Of a stretch of 64,000 nucleotides of DNA, positions 47,700 to 59,366 are shown in pieces; position 1 is the first letter of the stretch; each line of letters starts with the position of its first letter. Under the pieces are notes generated by a model. The model made no database searches and was not told where the DNA came from. It saw nothing but the letters and a program-made list of their open reading frames with translations. The stretch comes from Adenophora triphylla var. japonica. Lineage: Eukaryota; Streptophyta; Magnoliopsida; Asterales; Campanulaceae. The position numbers and the translations under genes were made by a program. The stretch spans positions 434,001-498,000 of the forward strand of contig JAFEMH010001291.1 of assembly GCA_022495995.1 (NCBI GenBank). The letters are read 5' to 3'.

Positions 47700-47964
47700 G
47701 GAACTGATGTTGCCGGATCATCAGGGAAAGACAAAGAAGCAGTTGTTCCGGGAGATGGAGCTGGTAAAAGTCCGTACGCCAAGGGGGTAGTCGAAGAGGA
47801 TTTGACGGGGAACGACCCAATCCTCGCACAGTTGAAGCGAACCTAGGCCAACATTTCTCTCTGGTCCCTCTTGACTTCTTCTTATCCTCACAAGTTGAAG
47901 TTGGAGGAAGCCCTATCTACGACAATGGTGTCCGTGAATTCCACCCCCTGACGAAGCATGCCAA

Positions 47965-50900
47965 TTGATAGGTACCGCCCAGTACGGAAATATCATCACC
48001 TTTACGGAATTGGATTTGCCAAAGTATGGAACCAATCACAACGAGTCTCTGTACATCACTGTTCAGTTAGATGGACGCCGGCTTCCCCACGTAATGGTAG
48101 ACAATGGCTCGGCTATGAACGTATTGCCTGCCAGAATGATGAGCCTGTTGAATATTAAGGCCACTGATTTGAAGCCATCCGACCAAACCATAAAGGCGTA
48201 TGACTCCACGTCTAGGAAGGTTTTGGGTGTGATACCGTTAACTATGTGGTTCGGCAAGAAACCCCTGGTAGTTGAGTTTCAGGTGATAGACATTCCGGTC
48301 AGTTTCTCCGCTTTGCTAGGAAGGCCGTGGCTGCACCAAATCAATGGGGTCGCTTCAACCTTACATCAATGCGTCAAGTTCGTCCAAGACGGCGAGCTGA
48401 CCATCATTTATGGAGATAGTGTTACCATCGAGGGCACCGATGATGAGGGAAGGCCGGTAATGGAAATTAAGCACGACGAAGCCAACCTGATGTTGAGCGG
48501 TTTCAGGGTCGAGAGCCCAAAAGCCCAGATCTGCACGATTGACCTAACAACTTCCTTTGATAAGATCCCTCCAGTCATGGTGATGATGAGGCGTATGAAC
48601 TACATTTCGGGGCTTGGTCTGGGTAGACGTCAGCAAGGTACCCACAAGTTTGAGGAGTTAAAGCCGAAGAAAGACAGGGAAGGTCTGGGATATGTAGGGA
48701 AGACCCCCAAGGACAAAGAGGTCGATAGGATTGAAGCCGCAGAAAAGAGAAAGGCTAGTGCTGCCGAAAAGCCATATGTCAAACCTAATCTCCGTCCTTA
48801 CCACCCTTCCTTGGAAAAATACTTCGTTGAAGGAAAAGGTGATGGTTTTGTGCGCCCCGAGGGCAAGCTCGAGAAGATGAAAGGTTTTACTCTGGAGAAC
48901 AACCCTGTCAAGGAACTTATCATCAACAAGCCTAACATTCCAGGGGCTGTTACCACTTTCGAGAGCCAATACCACTTCTGGGGAAGTCCTGATTTTACTG
49001 ACCAGTTCAGGAGGTTGTTTATGGTCGAGCCTATGATTGGAGAAGTCGACGGAACCACCGAGTTCGATATGGGCGAATATGTCGCAGCTTTGTTCGAGGA
49101 AGCAGATTTATCAGAAACCGCCGGGGCTGATCCGCTGATGGAAGCACCGTTGATTGATTTATGTGAAGAGGCACCGCTAATGGCCGGGGCTGTTGCTAAG
49201 GATCCTTTCGGTATGTTTGACCTTCTGACCGGGGATGATTATGTACCCGTAATTGATCTTCTGACTGGGAATGATTACGTATCAGTGATCGAGTTTGATG
49301 GGGACAAAGAGATTGACCCGCGCACCTTCGTCAGCACTTCAGAGATGCCGCTCCGGAATTGGACTTCCTTCGAGGGACCGATCGCCAGCCGGGAAGTTAT
49401 GATTGAAAAGCTCGGGCTGACCTCTTGTCCTGGTGTGTCTGAGTCTAAGTCCGTCCCTGTAATCCTGAGTCAGTCCTCAGAGTCTTTTGTTATCGAGTTC
49501 AAGTCTCTAGATAGGTCTGATACTCTCACGGCTGATGATCATCGCCGTGTCTTTGACTCTGTCTTCCCTTTTGCGTTGAATGAAATGGTTGACCTTTCTG
49601 CGTATCCCTTAATTACCACCTTAACAAATGATAAGTTAACTAAAACAAATCTTAATGACTTAAAAGTAGTTAATAATGATTCATTTGAAGAGGACACAGA
49701 CTTTTTAGACGAAAACTTTTTAAATGATAATATAAAGCAGGTTTTTGATCGAGACGACAATCGGGCCCAAGCTGCCGATGAGGTATTAACTACAGTGAAT
49801 TTGGGAACTACTGAAGAACCCAAAGAGACACAGATTGGCAGTTTCTTCACCGGGGAAGAACGGGAAGCCCTCATCGATTTGCTCAAGGAGTACGTAGACG
49901 TATTTGCCTGGTCCTACAAAGACATGTCCGGGTTGGACACTTCAACTGTCGAGCACCGAATACCCCTAGACCCAGAAGCCAGGCCTGTCAAGCAGAAGCT
50001 CCGTCGGATCAAGCCAGAATGGTCTCTCCAGGTCAAAGAAGAAATAGAGAAGCTGCTCAGAGTGGGTTTCATTAGAGTGGTCGAATACCCGAAGTGGTTG
50101 GCCAACATAGTGACGGTAACCAAGTCGAATGGCAAGGTCAGGGTTTGTGTGGACTTAAGAGACCTAAACAAGGCTAGCCCGAAGGATGACTTTCCCTTGC
50201 CCAATATCGATCTGTTGGTGGATACTACTGCCAGTTACGAAGTCAAATCATTCGTGGATGGTTTTGCGGGTTACAATCAGATTAAAGTCGCCGAAGAAGA
50301 TCAGGAAAAGACCGCCTTCACCAGCCCTTGGGGAACCTTTTGTTATACGGCTATGCCCTTTGGTCTGAAGAATGCCGGCGCCACTTATCAGCGGGCAGTC
50401 ACCGCGCTCTTTCATGACATGATCCACAAGGAGATCGAGGTTTATGTTGATGATATGATTATCCATTCCAAAGGATCAGATTGTCAACACTTGATCGACT
50501 TGAGGAAGTTCTTTAATCGGCTGCGGGAGCATGACATGAGATTGAACCCGGCAAAATGTACTTTTGGCGTAGTCCGAGGAAAAGTTCTGGGATACATGGT
50601 CACGGAACGAGGAATCGAAGCCGATCCAAGAAAGATTAAAGCCATCATGGAGATGAAGCCACCAACGACAGTCACAGAGGTGAAGGCTTTCATGGGCCGT
50701 CTCCAATATATCAGCCGATTCATCCACCAGCTAACCTCTATTTGTGAGCCGATCTTTAAGCTGCTCAAGAAGAATCAGGAGGTTGGATGGAACGAACAGT
50801 GTCAGACCGCCTTCGAGACAATCAAAGCCTACTTGGTCCATCCCCCAATCCTGTGTCCTCCGCATAAGGACAAGCCCTTGTTGCTATATTTGACAGTTAC

Positions 50901-53076
50901 AGACACAGCTGTCGGAGCCATGCTCGCACAAGAGAAATCAGATTCAAAAGTGGAAAATGCCATCTACTTCGTCAGCCGGAAACTTCAGGGCAGCGAGTTG
51001 AACTATTCAGCTTTAGAAAAAACCTGTGCAGCTTTGGTATGGGTGGTCAGCAAATTGAGACACTACCTTTTGGCGCATACAGTACACCTGGTGTCAAAGA
51101 TGGATCCCATCAAATGCCTATTCGGTAAGTCTTCTCTGTCATCAAGACTTGCGAAGTGGTCCTTCTTCTTAGCCGAATTCGATATCAAGTTCGTGACCCG
51201 CAAGGCAATCAAAGGCCAAGCTCTGTCAGATCATTTGGCAGATTTTCCGAGCTCAGAAGCGCCCGAGTTCGAACCCCAATTTCCAGACGATGGAATTTTC
51301 ATGATAGAAGGTACAGACCGTTGGCAGTTGTTCTTTGATGGTGCCGCCAACAAGAGGGGCAATGGTATCGGAATGGTGTTGGTTGATCCGAAGGATGTGC
51401 ACACCCCCATTGCTATCAAGTTGAATTTCCCGGCTACTAACAACGCCGCGGAGTATGAAGCTTGTATAGCCGGCCTCGAGGCAGCTTTAGAGCGAAATGT
51501 CGAAAAGTTGGAGGTGTACGGAGACTCTCAGCTAATCATCAATCAAGTGTCCAATAAGTGGAGAACTGTGGACCAGTACCTGCAGATGTACTATGCTTAC
51601 ATGGAGGACCTGATCGACCAATTCAAGGAGGTCACGTTCCACTATCTACCCCGGGACAAGAACAGGTTCGCAGATGCCCTGGCCACTTTAGCCTCTTTGG
51701 TAGAGATTCCGGAGGGAAAGTCAGTAAAGCCATTCAGAGTTGGGAGGCGCGAGAACCCTGCCTACTGTTGTCAGATTGAACTAGAAAAGGTCGATGACTT
51801 GTGGTATAACCAGATCTTTCAGTACCTTAAGCATGGTGAAGCCTCGTTCCCGACAGAGGAGGATGGTAAGCCGAAAGAAGGTCTCCGCGCCAAAAGTTTA
51901 CAAGCGTTGAAAAGGCTGTCTGCACAATACGTTATTCTGGGAGATGACTTATGGAAGAAAAGGCACCGAGGGCCACTTCTACTCTGTATCAGCAAGTCTA
52001 AGGCCAGAAAGGTCATGGAAGAAGTCCATGGTGGCGCATGTGGACCACATATGAACGCCCGAGCCTTGATGTTCAGCATACTCAGGATGGGTTATTATTG
52101 GATCTCCATGGAGACTGACTGTATTCAGTTTGTGCGAACCTGCGATAAGTGTCAGCGGTTCTCCAATCTCAACCATATACCTCCCCATGATCTCTACTGT
52201 ATGAGCACTCCTTGGCCATTCGCAACTTGGGGGATCGACGTTATTGGAAAGATAACTCCTGCCGGCAGTAACGGGCACGAATTTGTGTTGGTCGCTGTGG
52301 ATTACTTCACCAAGTGGGTTGAAGCGGCGTCCTACAAGGTCCTAAACTCCAAAAAGGTAGCCCGTTTCATAAAAGAAAACATTCTGTGCCGATATGGCGT
52401 TCCGAACGAGATTATTTCCGACAACGGGTCACACTTCGAGGGACATACCGACGAACTGCTCGCGGAGTTCAGGATCAAGCGACATAAGTCCTCCCCTTAT
52501 CGCCCTCAAACCAATGGTGCTGTCGAAGCAGCAAACAAGAACCTGGAAAGGATCATCCGGAAGATGGCCGAGAGGAGCCGGGATTGGCCTGAGAAGCTTC
52601 ACTTGGCATTATGGGGCTATCGTACTTCAGTAAGAACAGCCACCGGTGAAACCCCGTTCGCTTTGACATATGGGATGGATGCCGTTTTGCCTATTTAGTT
52701 AGAGATACCCTCTCTTCGGGTTCTGCTTGAAAATGAAGTCAACGAGATAGACTGGCTTCAACGTCGACATGACGAGTTAGCTCTTCTAGACGAGCGAAGG
52801 CTCAAGGCAATGGAGCACATCCGGGCTTATCAGAAGCGCATGGCTAGGGCCTTTGACAAGAAGGTGCATCCCCGCGACATTAAAGTGGGTGACTTGGTCC
52901 TAAAAGAGAAGCCGCCGAATCAATTCAGTCCTTTGGGCAAGTGGGCGCCAGTCTGGGTGGGCCCGTATTTGGTAAAAGAGATCTTCTCTAGTGGGGCAAT
53001 GAAGCTGACAGATTTGGATGGCAACCCCTTCATGCACCCGGTGAATGGCGACAAACTGCGCCGCTATTACGTCTAA
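47965..53076 (+). pseudogene. pol of element B: protease, G-patch-like segment, RT, two RNase H, integrase; one amber stop
   Basis: 1577 residues to TAG 52696-52698, then the same frame to 53076. Protease: VDNGSAMNVLP at 45-55 (DNG in place of the common DTG/DSG, as in other Tat elements I remember). G-patch-like segment: MRRMNYISGLGLGRRQQG at about 206-224. RT: FVDGFAGYNQ near 761, YVDDM near 826. RNase H from about 970. Archaeal-type RNase H: WQLFFDGAANKRG near 1119. Integrase: HHCC about 1353-1399; DDE residues near 1424, 1485 and 1521. The TAG falls after the catalytic core; the C-terminal part 52699-53076 (KVGDLVLKEKPP, VGPYLVKEIF) follows. All catalytic motifs are otherwise present. Confidence 0.92.
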
Positions 53077-53624
53077 ATCGAGTCTCCCCCTCTAAAAAAA
53101 AAAGAGAAGAAAAATAAAAGCGCGAAAATAATGTACCCAGACGAGACTGAAAACCTCTCAAAAGGCAGTCCGTGCAAAACAAAGGGCGCGCTCGGTGCTA
53201 AAGAATATACCCAACTAGGCTGAAAACCCTAAAAACGGGCGGTCTAGGTAAAAAACAGGGTTGCACCACTTATCCCCCTTCTATCTATCCCTTTCTTCAA
53301 ACAAAAGTTAATTGGGTCGAACTACGGAGACCTGAGCCCCTTAGTCCGTTTTTGTAAAAGGGGAATGTAGGCAGCTGTTTGCGGTTCGGTCTAAAAATCA
53401 TAAAAATCACCAAATCATGTCAACAGTTGTATTCATGATTACCAAAATGTGTCATGATTAAGTTCTAAAGTAATTTCAACTTTCATCACATTAATACATT
53501 CATTGATGAGTTCAAGCACGGTCTACTCTCGACTCATTAACATTAGCAGAAATAATATCTTTTAAAAAGTACATTTAAATTGTCTGTGTCGGCAACAAGG
53601 GATACAATGACCGGTCATCTAATC
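53077..53624 (+). other. Post-pol non-coding region of element B
   Basis: Purine-rich start, then a phrase (gggtcgaactacggagacctgagcccc, then aatgtaggcagctgtttgcgg, about 53308-53385) that recurs in altered form at 59078 and 59195. No ORF. Confidence 0.5.
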
Positions 53625-55187
53625 CTAGTCACTCGTTCCCACTCCCGAACTAGCATTCTTCTTCTTCCTCTTCCTCGGTCCTCGGGAGGTCCTTGGCTTA
53701 GCTATCCCAAACATTTCTGTCTCTCGTCGTCCCGGCTCAGGAATGATATGAGTTGGTGAGTCAACCAATCCGGCAGCTCTCAGCGCCGCCTGGGCAGCCC
53801 TCTCTTCTCTCAAAGCTGTCCTCCGGGCCATAACTTCAGGGTCATCCCTCATCTTGGCCCTCCTCTCACGAGTCTCTCAAAATCTGCTGCCAGATCATTG
53901 GTCACGTTGTCTGGGTCAGTCAGCGCCTCAGCATCACGCAGCTCCCGGCTAGTTCGGTCTCCTCCTCGGATCCCTTGGCAGTATGCCTCAATGGTGTGCT
54001 GAACCGGTCCCATATTCTCCCCGTACCAAATGAGATACAAGGTGGACAGATATGTGATCCCCCGGGTCTTCCGTATCAGTGTGTGGGCGGGAAAAGCTGC
54101 TCCCGAAAAGGCCCTGGCAAAGAATCTGAGAGTCCGAACATCAGTCATGTCAAGAGGAACGGTACCCCGGGCTATCTGCTCTCTGAACCCATCAATAGCC
54201 TGTTGTGGGTACCCATATTGCCTCAGAACAAGTAAGGGGACACTAAATGATGAGAAGTGTAATCCCGGCAACCTCACTATAGCAGAGTCATCCTGTCTGC
54301 CACTCATGGTCTCAAGCCTCCATCCGGGAACCCAATACTGAATGTTCGTGGTGATATACTGGCCGGCCGCTCTCGCCTCCCCGCGAAACCTCCGGAGCCA
54401 CTCGCCTCTGCTGTGTAACCCAGGGTGCTGCAGTCTGCCCTGCGGGTAATGGAGAGATAAGTCTTAACCGCTCAAAGAGCCACAATGATAAGAGACTGGG
54501 GCTGCCGCGCCCCATGTGCAACGACCCTCCCGCCAGTCGGTCCATCCCATGATATGTCTCTGCCAGCAAAATGGGAACTATATCTCTCTCTCCCTGCCCG
54601 GATTAGATCTCAGTCAATGTGGTACCTCGAAGACCCCGCATCTGCCTAACAACTCCTAGCAGTAAACCGGAGCATACCCCGTCATACTCACAAAAGCAGT
54701 ATAGGGAGATCATAATCAGCATAAAAATGTCCATGGCGGTGGATAAATCAAAAAGCTCCGGATGCGATACAGCCAATCGGGCTATCTGGGCCAGGTCAAT
54801 GAAAGACAGGTCGAGGATCAGATCAGATACTTGCTCTGTGTGAAATCCCAAGAAATCGGCCAACTGTTCAGTCAAGGGTCGTGAATCTTGTGGGAAGACC
54901 GCATCTCTGAGCTCAGCTCCCCCAGTCAGGGCACGGAACTCTTCAATGGTGGGTGTAAAGTCATTATATGAAAGGGTAAAGACGTGCCTCTCGCAGTCCC
55001 AGTATCTGGATGCGGCCCGGAGAAGATTCCAATCTATCGCCCACTCCTTTAATGCCCAGGTGCATCTCAACCCATATCGTTGGTCGATAACCCTCCTATT
55101 GTTGCTACGATGATGGCGGGTTAGATTTATGAGATCGGAATGAAATTGACGTTCTTTGGTCCTAGATCTGTCGTTGTAATGTTCCAT
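53625..55187 (-). pseudogene. Antisense ORF 1 of element B (DUF7745-like plant-mobile-domain relative)
   Basis: The ATG at 55187 opens 194 residues: WALKEWAIDWNLLRAASRYWDCERHVFTLS, then FTPTIEEFRALTG, a layout I remember from plant DUF7745 proteins related to the plant mobile domain. The sequence breaks at TAA 54603-54605. The same frame continues (54569-54312, LLAETYHGMDRL), shifts near 54310 (54307-53849, PGLHFSSFSVPLLVLRQYGYP; R-rich, then an acidic end), and returns to the first frame (53852-53625) for a basic tail RGPRKRKKKN, a possible nuclear signal. Coding-like over about 1.5 kb on the strand opposite gag-pol. Function unknown. Confidence 0.65.
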
Positions 55188-55789
55188 TTCGGGTCAAAGG
55201 TCAAATCTTGGGGCTAATTTCGAGGTGGAAAATCAATTTGGTTCCTGTTATGACTGCTGGAATATGTTTTTTACGAGTCTGCCTCCTTTTAAATGCTGGG
55301 GCTTGCTGATCAAGAAATCTGTCCCCCAGACTCTCCATGTCGGACGACAGGGAGGTTCCATGAAGTCCTGTGTCGGACGACATGGAGGGTCCCATCAGAA
55401 ACAGCAGCAGCTGCAACTGCAGCAATTCCTCAGCAATCCAATGCTTGCTCAAAAGCCTACCCAAACCTGTCCAAAACACCAGAAAAACATACATACACAC
55501 TCTCTTTCATTCATCAAGCCCATGGGAGAGGATCCGGCATAACCAACATACCCGCAGACACGTAAACATCACACAATGCATACAAAAATCACAAAAGCAC
55601 CCAATCACATCAAAAGCCACCATCTTTGTGCCTTTCTTGGGACGGACTTGCGCATATAAACTAACAAATATACAAATAAGCAAATATTTTAGTTGTCAAA
55701 ATACAAAATGCAATAAAATACTTGTTTTACAACCCAAAAGAACAAAAATAGTGCATGCATCTCCTCTCTCTCCCTAAAAGGATCCAAAG
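55188..55789. other. Spacer between the two antisense ORFs of element B
   Basis: Would be the promoter and leader side of ORF 1 on the minus strand. Two near-palindromes TGTCGGACGACA lie at about 55340 and 55371, each followed by a 'ggaggttcc'- or 'ggagggtccc'-like phrase, as in the LTR. An A+T-rich part follows. No RNA or gene was seen. Confidence 0.5.
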
Positions 55790-57780
55790 CATGACAAGAG
55801 GGGAACGCCGTGATCAATCCTACTCAGAATCATCCTCCTCATCCTCCTCGGAGCCGCCGTCTGCCCCGGACGCCGCCCAACCTCCTCCCTCGAGCCGCTC
55901 TGCTCTGGGCCGTCGCCACCACCCTCCTGCGCCTCATGGATCTCGCCATCAGAATCATCATCATCCTCGTACTGGGCCTAAGCCTGGGGCTCGCCATAAT
56001 ATCCGTGCCACTCGGGCACTGTGGAGAAGGGGGGCTGATAAGGATCATCCTCGCCATCATCATCATCATCAGGCTAGGGCTGCTGACTCGAACCGCCCGC
56101 CTGTGAGCCAGAAGGGGCTAAAGTCGGCCTGTGCCTCTTCTTCGGAGGCACGATGTCACCAGGCTGGGAGCTGCATCTCCCCTTCCAATGCTCTGCGCTC
56201 CTCTGAAGCGCAAAGATCTTCACAGCCCCGGTGAGCGCCTTGGCCACCGCCCGTAGGTCTTGGCCGGGACATGTTCAATGGAAACAAAAGAGGCAATAAG
56301 CAATCAATACGCATACACAAAGCAAAGAAAAGGCTTGAACGAATCGAAAAGAAAAGATCGCTCACAAGAGGTAGTCCCCGGGAAGCCGCAGATGTGGATG
56401 AGTCTCGACATATCGAATGAGGAGCGGCGGATGGCACCCCCAACCTCATACTCAAAGAATCGGGAGGCATCGTTATTCCGCATCCTCACGCCCCTCCTAG
56501 CGGCCCATAACCCGAGGGGTCACCACTGAGTGAAGACGAACCGGGCATAGTCCCCATCATCGATACGCCTGCAAGCATCAATGCCGGTCCGCATCGCTCC
56601 AGGTCGTGGGGCCTGGGTATACCAAATCCTCGCAGAGGATCATGAGGAACGCGGGCGCTGCACTATATCCGCGTCTTTCCTACAGACTCTCTCTCCCAAG
56701 TACAAGGCATCTCCCTCCAGGCCGATCAGAAGCCTCCTCATCCTGGTCACCAAAGCAGCATCACCAACCACATCCTCGCCATACCTGCCATGCCAAGGGA
56801 ACAGCCTCAACCCAGCAGGGGTGCCTCTAAGGGCAATCATCATGTCATGATAACAGGCCATCTTCCGGGGCTTTACCCCGTCCACTCTCCGGCTCTCCCT
56901 AGCTCCAAAAGTCCACCGACGGATCGCAGGGAATAAATCAGTAGCAATCCTCTCAGCCACAGCCCAGGCATAGCATCCAAACACCTCATAAGCCCACACC
57001 TGAAATCAGAGACAAGAAGCTTTCAGTGTGCAGCAGCAGTGATACAATGATGACAGAAAAGTCAATGCAGCAGTCAAGTTGCGAAAAACAAAAAGCGTAC
57101 CTCCAGAACAATTCCGATAGAAATCCAAAGAGGTCACACCGCCCCGCTCACCTCATCCAGGCCTCTATACACTGAGCTGCCAAGCTGCCTCGCCCCATGA
57201 AAAGTGGATACGGCTCCAGCCTCGAACAAGAGTCAATGCCGTCGTAGAGGCATTACAGAATAGGGTGTCGGAGAAACCAGCCCAAGCAAACGCCCTCGCC
57301 AACTGCTCAGCCGTAACTGTAGCAGCACCCTCAGAGAAGAGACGACACTGCTGTGTCAAGGCCGAGTGCAGGTCCGCCAGGGGAACCCCATTGCCCTTCG
57401 GGCGAAGAGTCAGGCCAGTCAGTGCTCAAATGGCGTCCGGGCTCAAAGCACACCAGATCTCGTAAAAATGGGCCTGCCCGTGAACCGCAGACCAGTAATG
57501 GCGGTGAAATCATAGGGAGTGATGGTGGACTCACCCCAAGATAGATGAAAAGTGTGGGTAGAGTCCCACCAGTACTGCCTAAAAGCCCTGACCAGCTCCA
57601 CGCTCCTAGGCGTGTCCCCGAAATCTCTGACGGCAGTAAAGAACGGTCCGAGACCACCCGCAAAATCAAGCCCTTGGGACTGTCGGGCAAATCGAAGAAC
57701 CGGAAGAAGGCCCCAAATTGTAGCGAGCGATCACTCCTCCGGAGACCCCTCGTCCGCAAAGCCCGCAGGTAAGCACAAAG
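55790..57780 (-). pseudogene. Antisense ORF 2 of element B (plant mobile domain)
   Basis: Minus-strand pieces, 5' to 3': 57759-57331 with frame changes (GESTITPYDFTAITGLRFTG in one frame near 57540-57480, the hallmark of the plant mobile domain), 57359-57165 (LTQQCRLFSEGAATVTAEQLARAFAWAG), 56999-56640 (YEVFGCYAWAVAERIA, then GVKPRKMACYHDMMIAL), 56530-56300, and an acidic tail near 56080-55900 (DDDDDGEDDP and a second D/E run). At least four breaks or introns. The region 57000-57165 may be an intron. It lies divergently upstream of ORF 1 on the same strand. No enzymatic motif recognised. Confidence 0.6.
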
Positions 57781-58449
57781 ACAGGTATCAGAACATATTC
57801 ATAATAATGTGTGCATTCTTTTACCCACGTGGATTTTCAAAAATCACCCAATTCTTTCAAAAGAACAAAAACAGATTTTTTCAAGACAATGCATTTAATT
57901 CCAAGCATGCAACATCCTTTTGGGTGCGATTTCCTCAAAATTCTATCTCGAGCCCTATAAATCCAATTTCGGAAAAGAAAAGGGAAGGCTTGATGGTTCA
58001 AAATACTTACCCCCATTCGTTCCATGGTGGAAGTATGAAAATCAAGGCCCGGATAGAGCCCATTTCCCTCCGGAAATTTCATCCGTTTGTTCCGATCAAC
58101 GAGCTTCCTCCTCTCGGACAACGCTGATTGTTGCACATTCCTTCTCGATTCTGCTCGCAGAGGCATTGTCAATTTTTGATTGAAATCAAAATTAGGGGGA
58201 AGATTTTTTCAAAATTTCTCTCTTTCTCTCCCTCAAGCTCGACGGCTGTTCTCAATTTGGAGCTCCTGTCTTACGACCTAACTGTTTTAATTAAAACAGT
58301 CTGGGGAAAGCCCCATTTCGGACGACATAGGAGTTCCAGAAGGGTGATTTTCCTCTTTTTCCCTTGCTCAATTTTGTCGGTCCCTCATCAAAATTCGCCA
58401 TTTCATTCGGGTAAAAAGCATCCGTCTCTCAGTCTTTCTCAAATTCGCG
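57781..58449. other. Non-coding stretch upstream of antisense ORF 2
   Basis: Contains one more 'cggacgacatagga' near-palindrome at 58319 and a C/T-rich part. It could hold the minus-strand promoter of ORF 2, but no TATA box stands out. Confidence 0.4.
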
Positions 58450-59010
58450 GGTGACTTCCCAAAGAAAAATAGTCAAATCATCGGGTGACTCCTAAAAATA
58501 GTCAAATTCGCGGGTGACTTCCCAAAGAAAAAGAGTCAAATCCTTGGGTGACTCCCAAAAACAGTCAAATCCGCGGGTGACTTCCCAAAGAAAAACAGTC
58601 AAATCAGCGGGTGACTTCCCAAAGAAAAACAATCAAATCTGCGGGTGACTTCCCAAAGAAAAATAGTCAAATCCTCGCGGTGACTTCCCAAAGAAAATAG
58701 TCAAATCTTCGGGTGACTCCCAAAAAAAAACTTTCAAATGCAGCGGGTGACTTCCCAAAAGAAAATTAATCAAATTCGCGGGTGACTTCCCCAAAGAAAA
58801 ACAGTCAAATTCGCGGGTGACTTCCCCAAAGAAAAATAGTCAAATCCTCGGGTGACTCCGCATCGAAATGTCAAATCGGCGGGTGACTTTCCAAAGAAAA
58901 TAGTCAAATTCGCGGGTGACTTCCCAAAGAAAAACAGTCAAACTCGCGGGTGACTTCCCAAAGAAAAATAGTCAAATTCGGGTGACTCCCTTGGAATGCT
59001 CAATCTCGGG
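58450..59010. repeat. Minisatellite of about 33-bp units before the 3' LTR
   Basis: Roughly 16 units of 'gtcaaattcgcgggtgactt' plus 'cccaaagaaaaata', with two main variants: 'cgcgggtgacttcccaaag' and 'ctcgggtgactcccaaaa'. Unit length varies between about 28 and 35 bp. Confidence 0.85.
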
Positions 59011-59077
59011 TGAGTCCCCATCGAAACAAACCTTGGGTACAAAGCCCGTGGCCTCTCGTTGGCGCCACCCTTTTTGA

Positions 59078-59283
59078 CGAACTACGATTCGGCTTGATTC
59101 CCCCACATGATTCGTAGGAATACTTTTCATAAAAGGTCCAGCCGCATGATCATCATGGTCGATTTTCCCCGGGACCCAAACGTCAATCTTTTTTGAACTA
59201 TGATTTGGCTTGATTCCCCCACGGGATACGTAGGAATCCTTTCCACAAAAGGACCAGCCACTCGACCATCTTGGTCATCTTTT
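59078..59283. repeat. Two-copy direct repeat before the 3' LTR
   Basis: 'gaactacgattcggcttgat' to 'catcatggtc' (59078-59161) recurs as 'gaactatgatttggcttgat' to 'catcttggtc' (59195-59277). Each includes a '(g)at.cgtaggaat' core. A third, weaker relative is at 53308, and 'acctacgtatctc' in element C (63372) is the inverse of the core. Confidence 0.7.
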
Positions 59284-59366
59284 TTCCCGACGTTCGTGTC
59301 CGGCTCGGGATTCTCATTGTGTCGATGACCCCACTTCCCATGGAAGTGACATCGCCGAGGGGCTCG

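Noticed and set aside
55755..56234. Plus-strand serine/histidine-rich frames
   Set aside because: They are the other-strand reading of the acidic tail of antisense ORF 2 (GAT/GAG codons read backwards).
58450..59010. Regular repeats resembling a CRISPR array
   Set aside because: Units are directly tandem without unique spacers, lie in a plant retrotransposon and have no cas genes nearby; it is a minisatellite.
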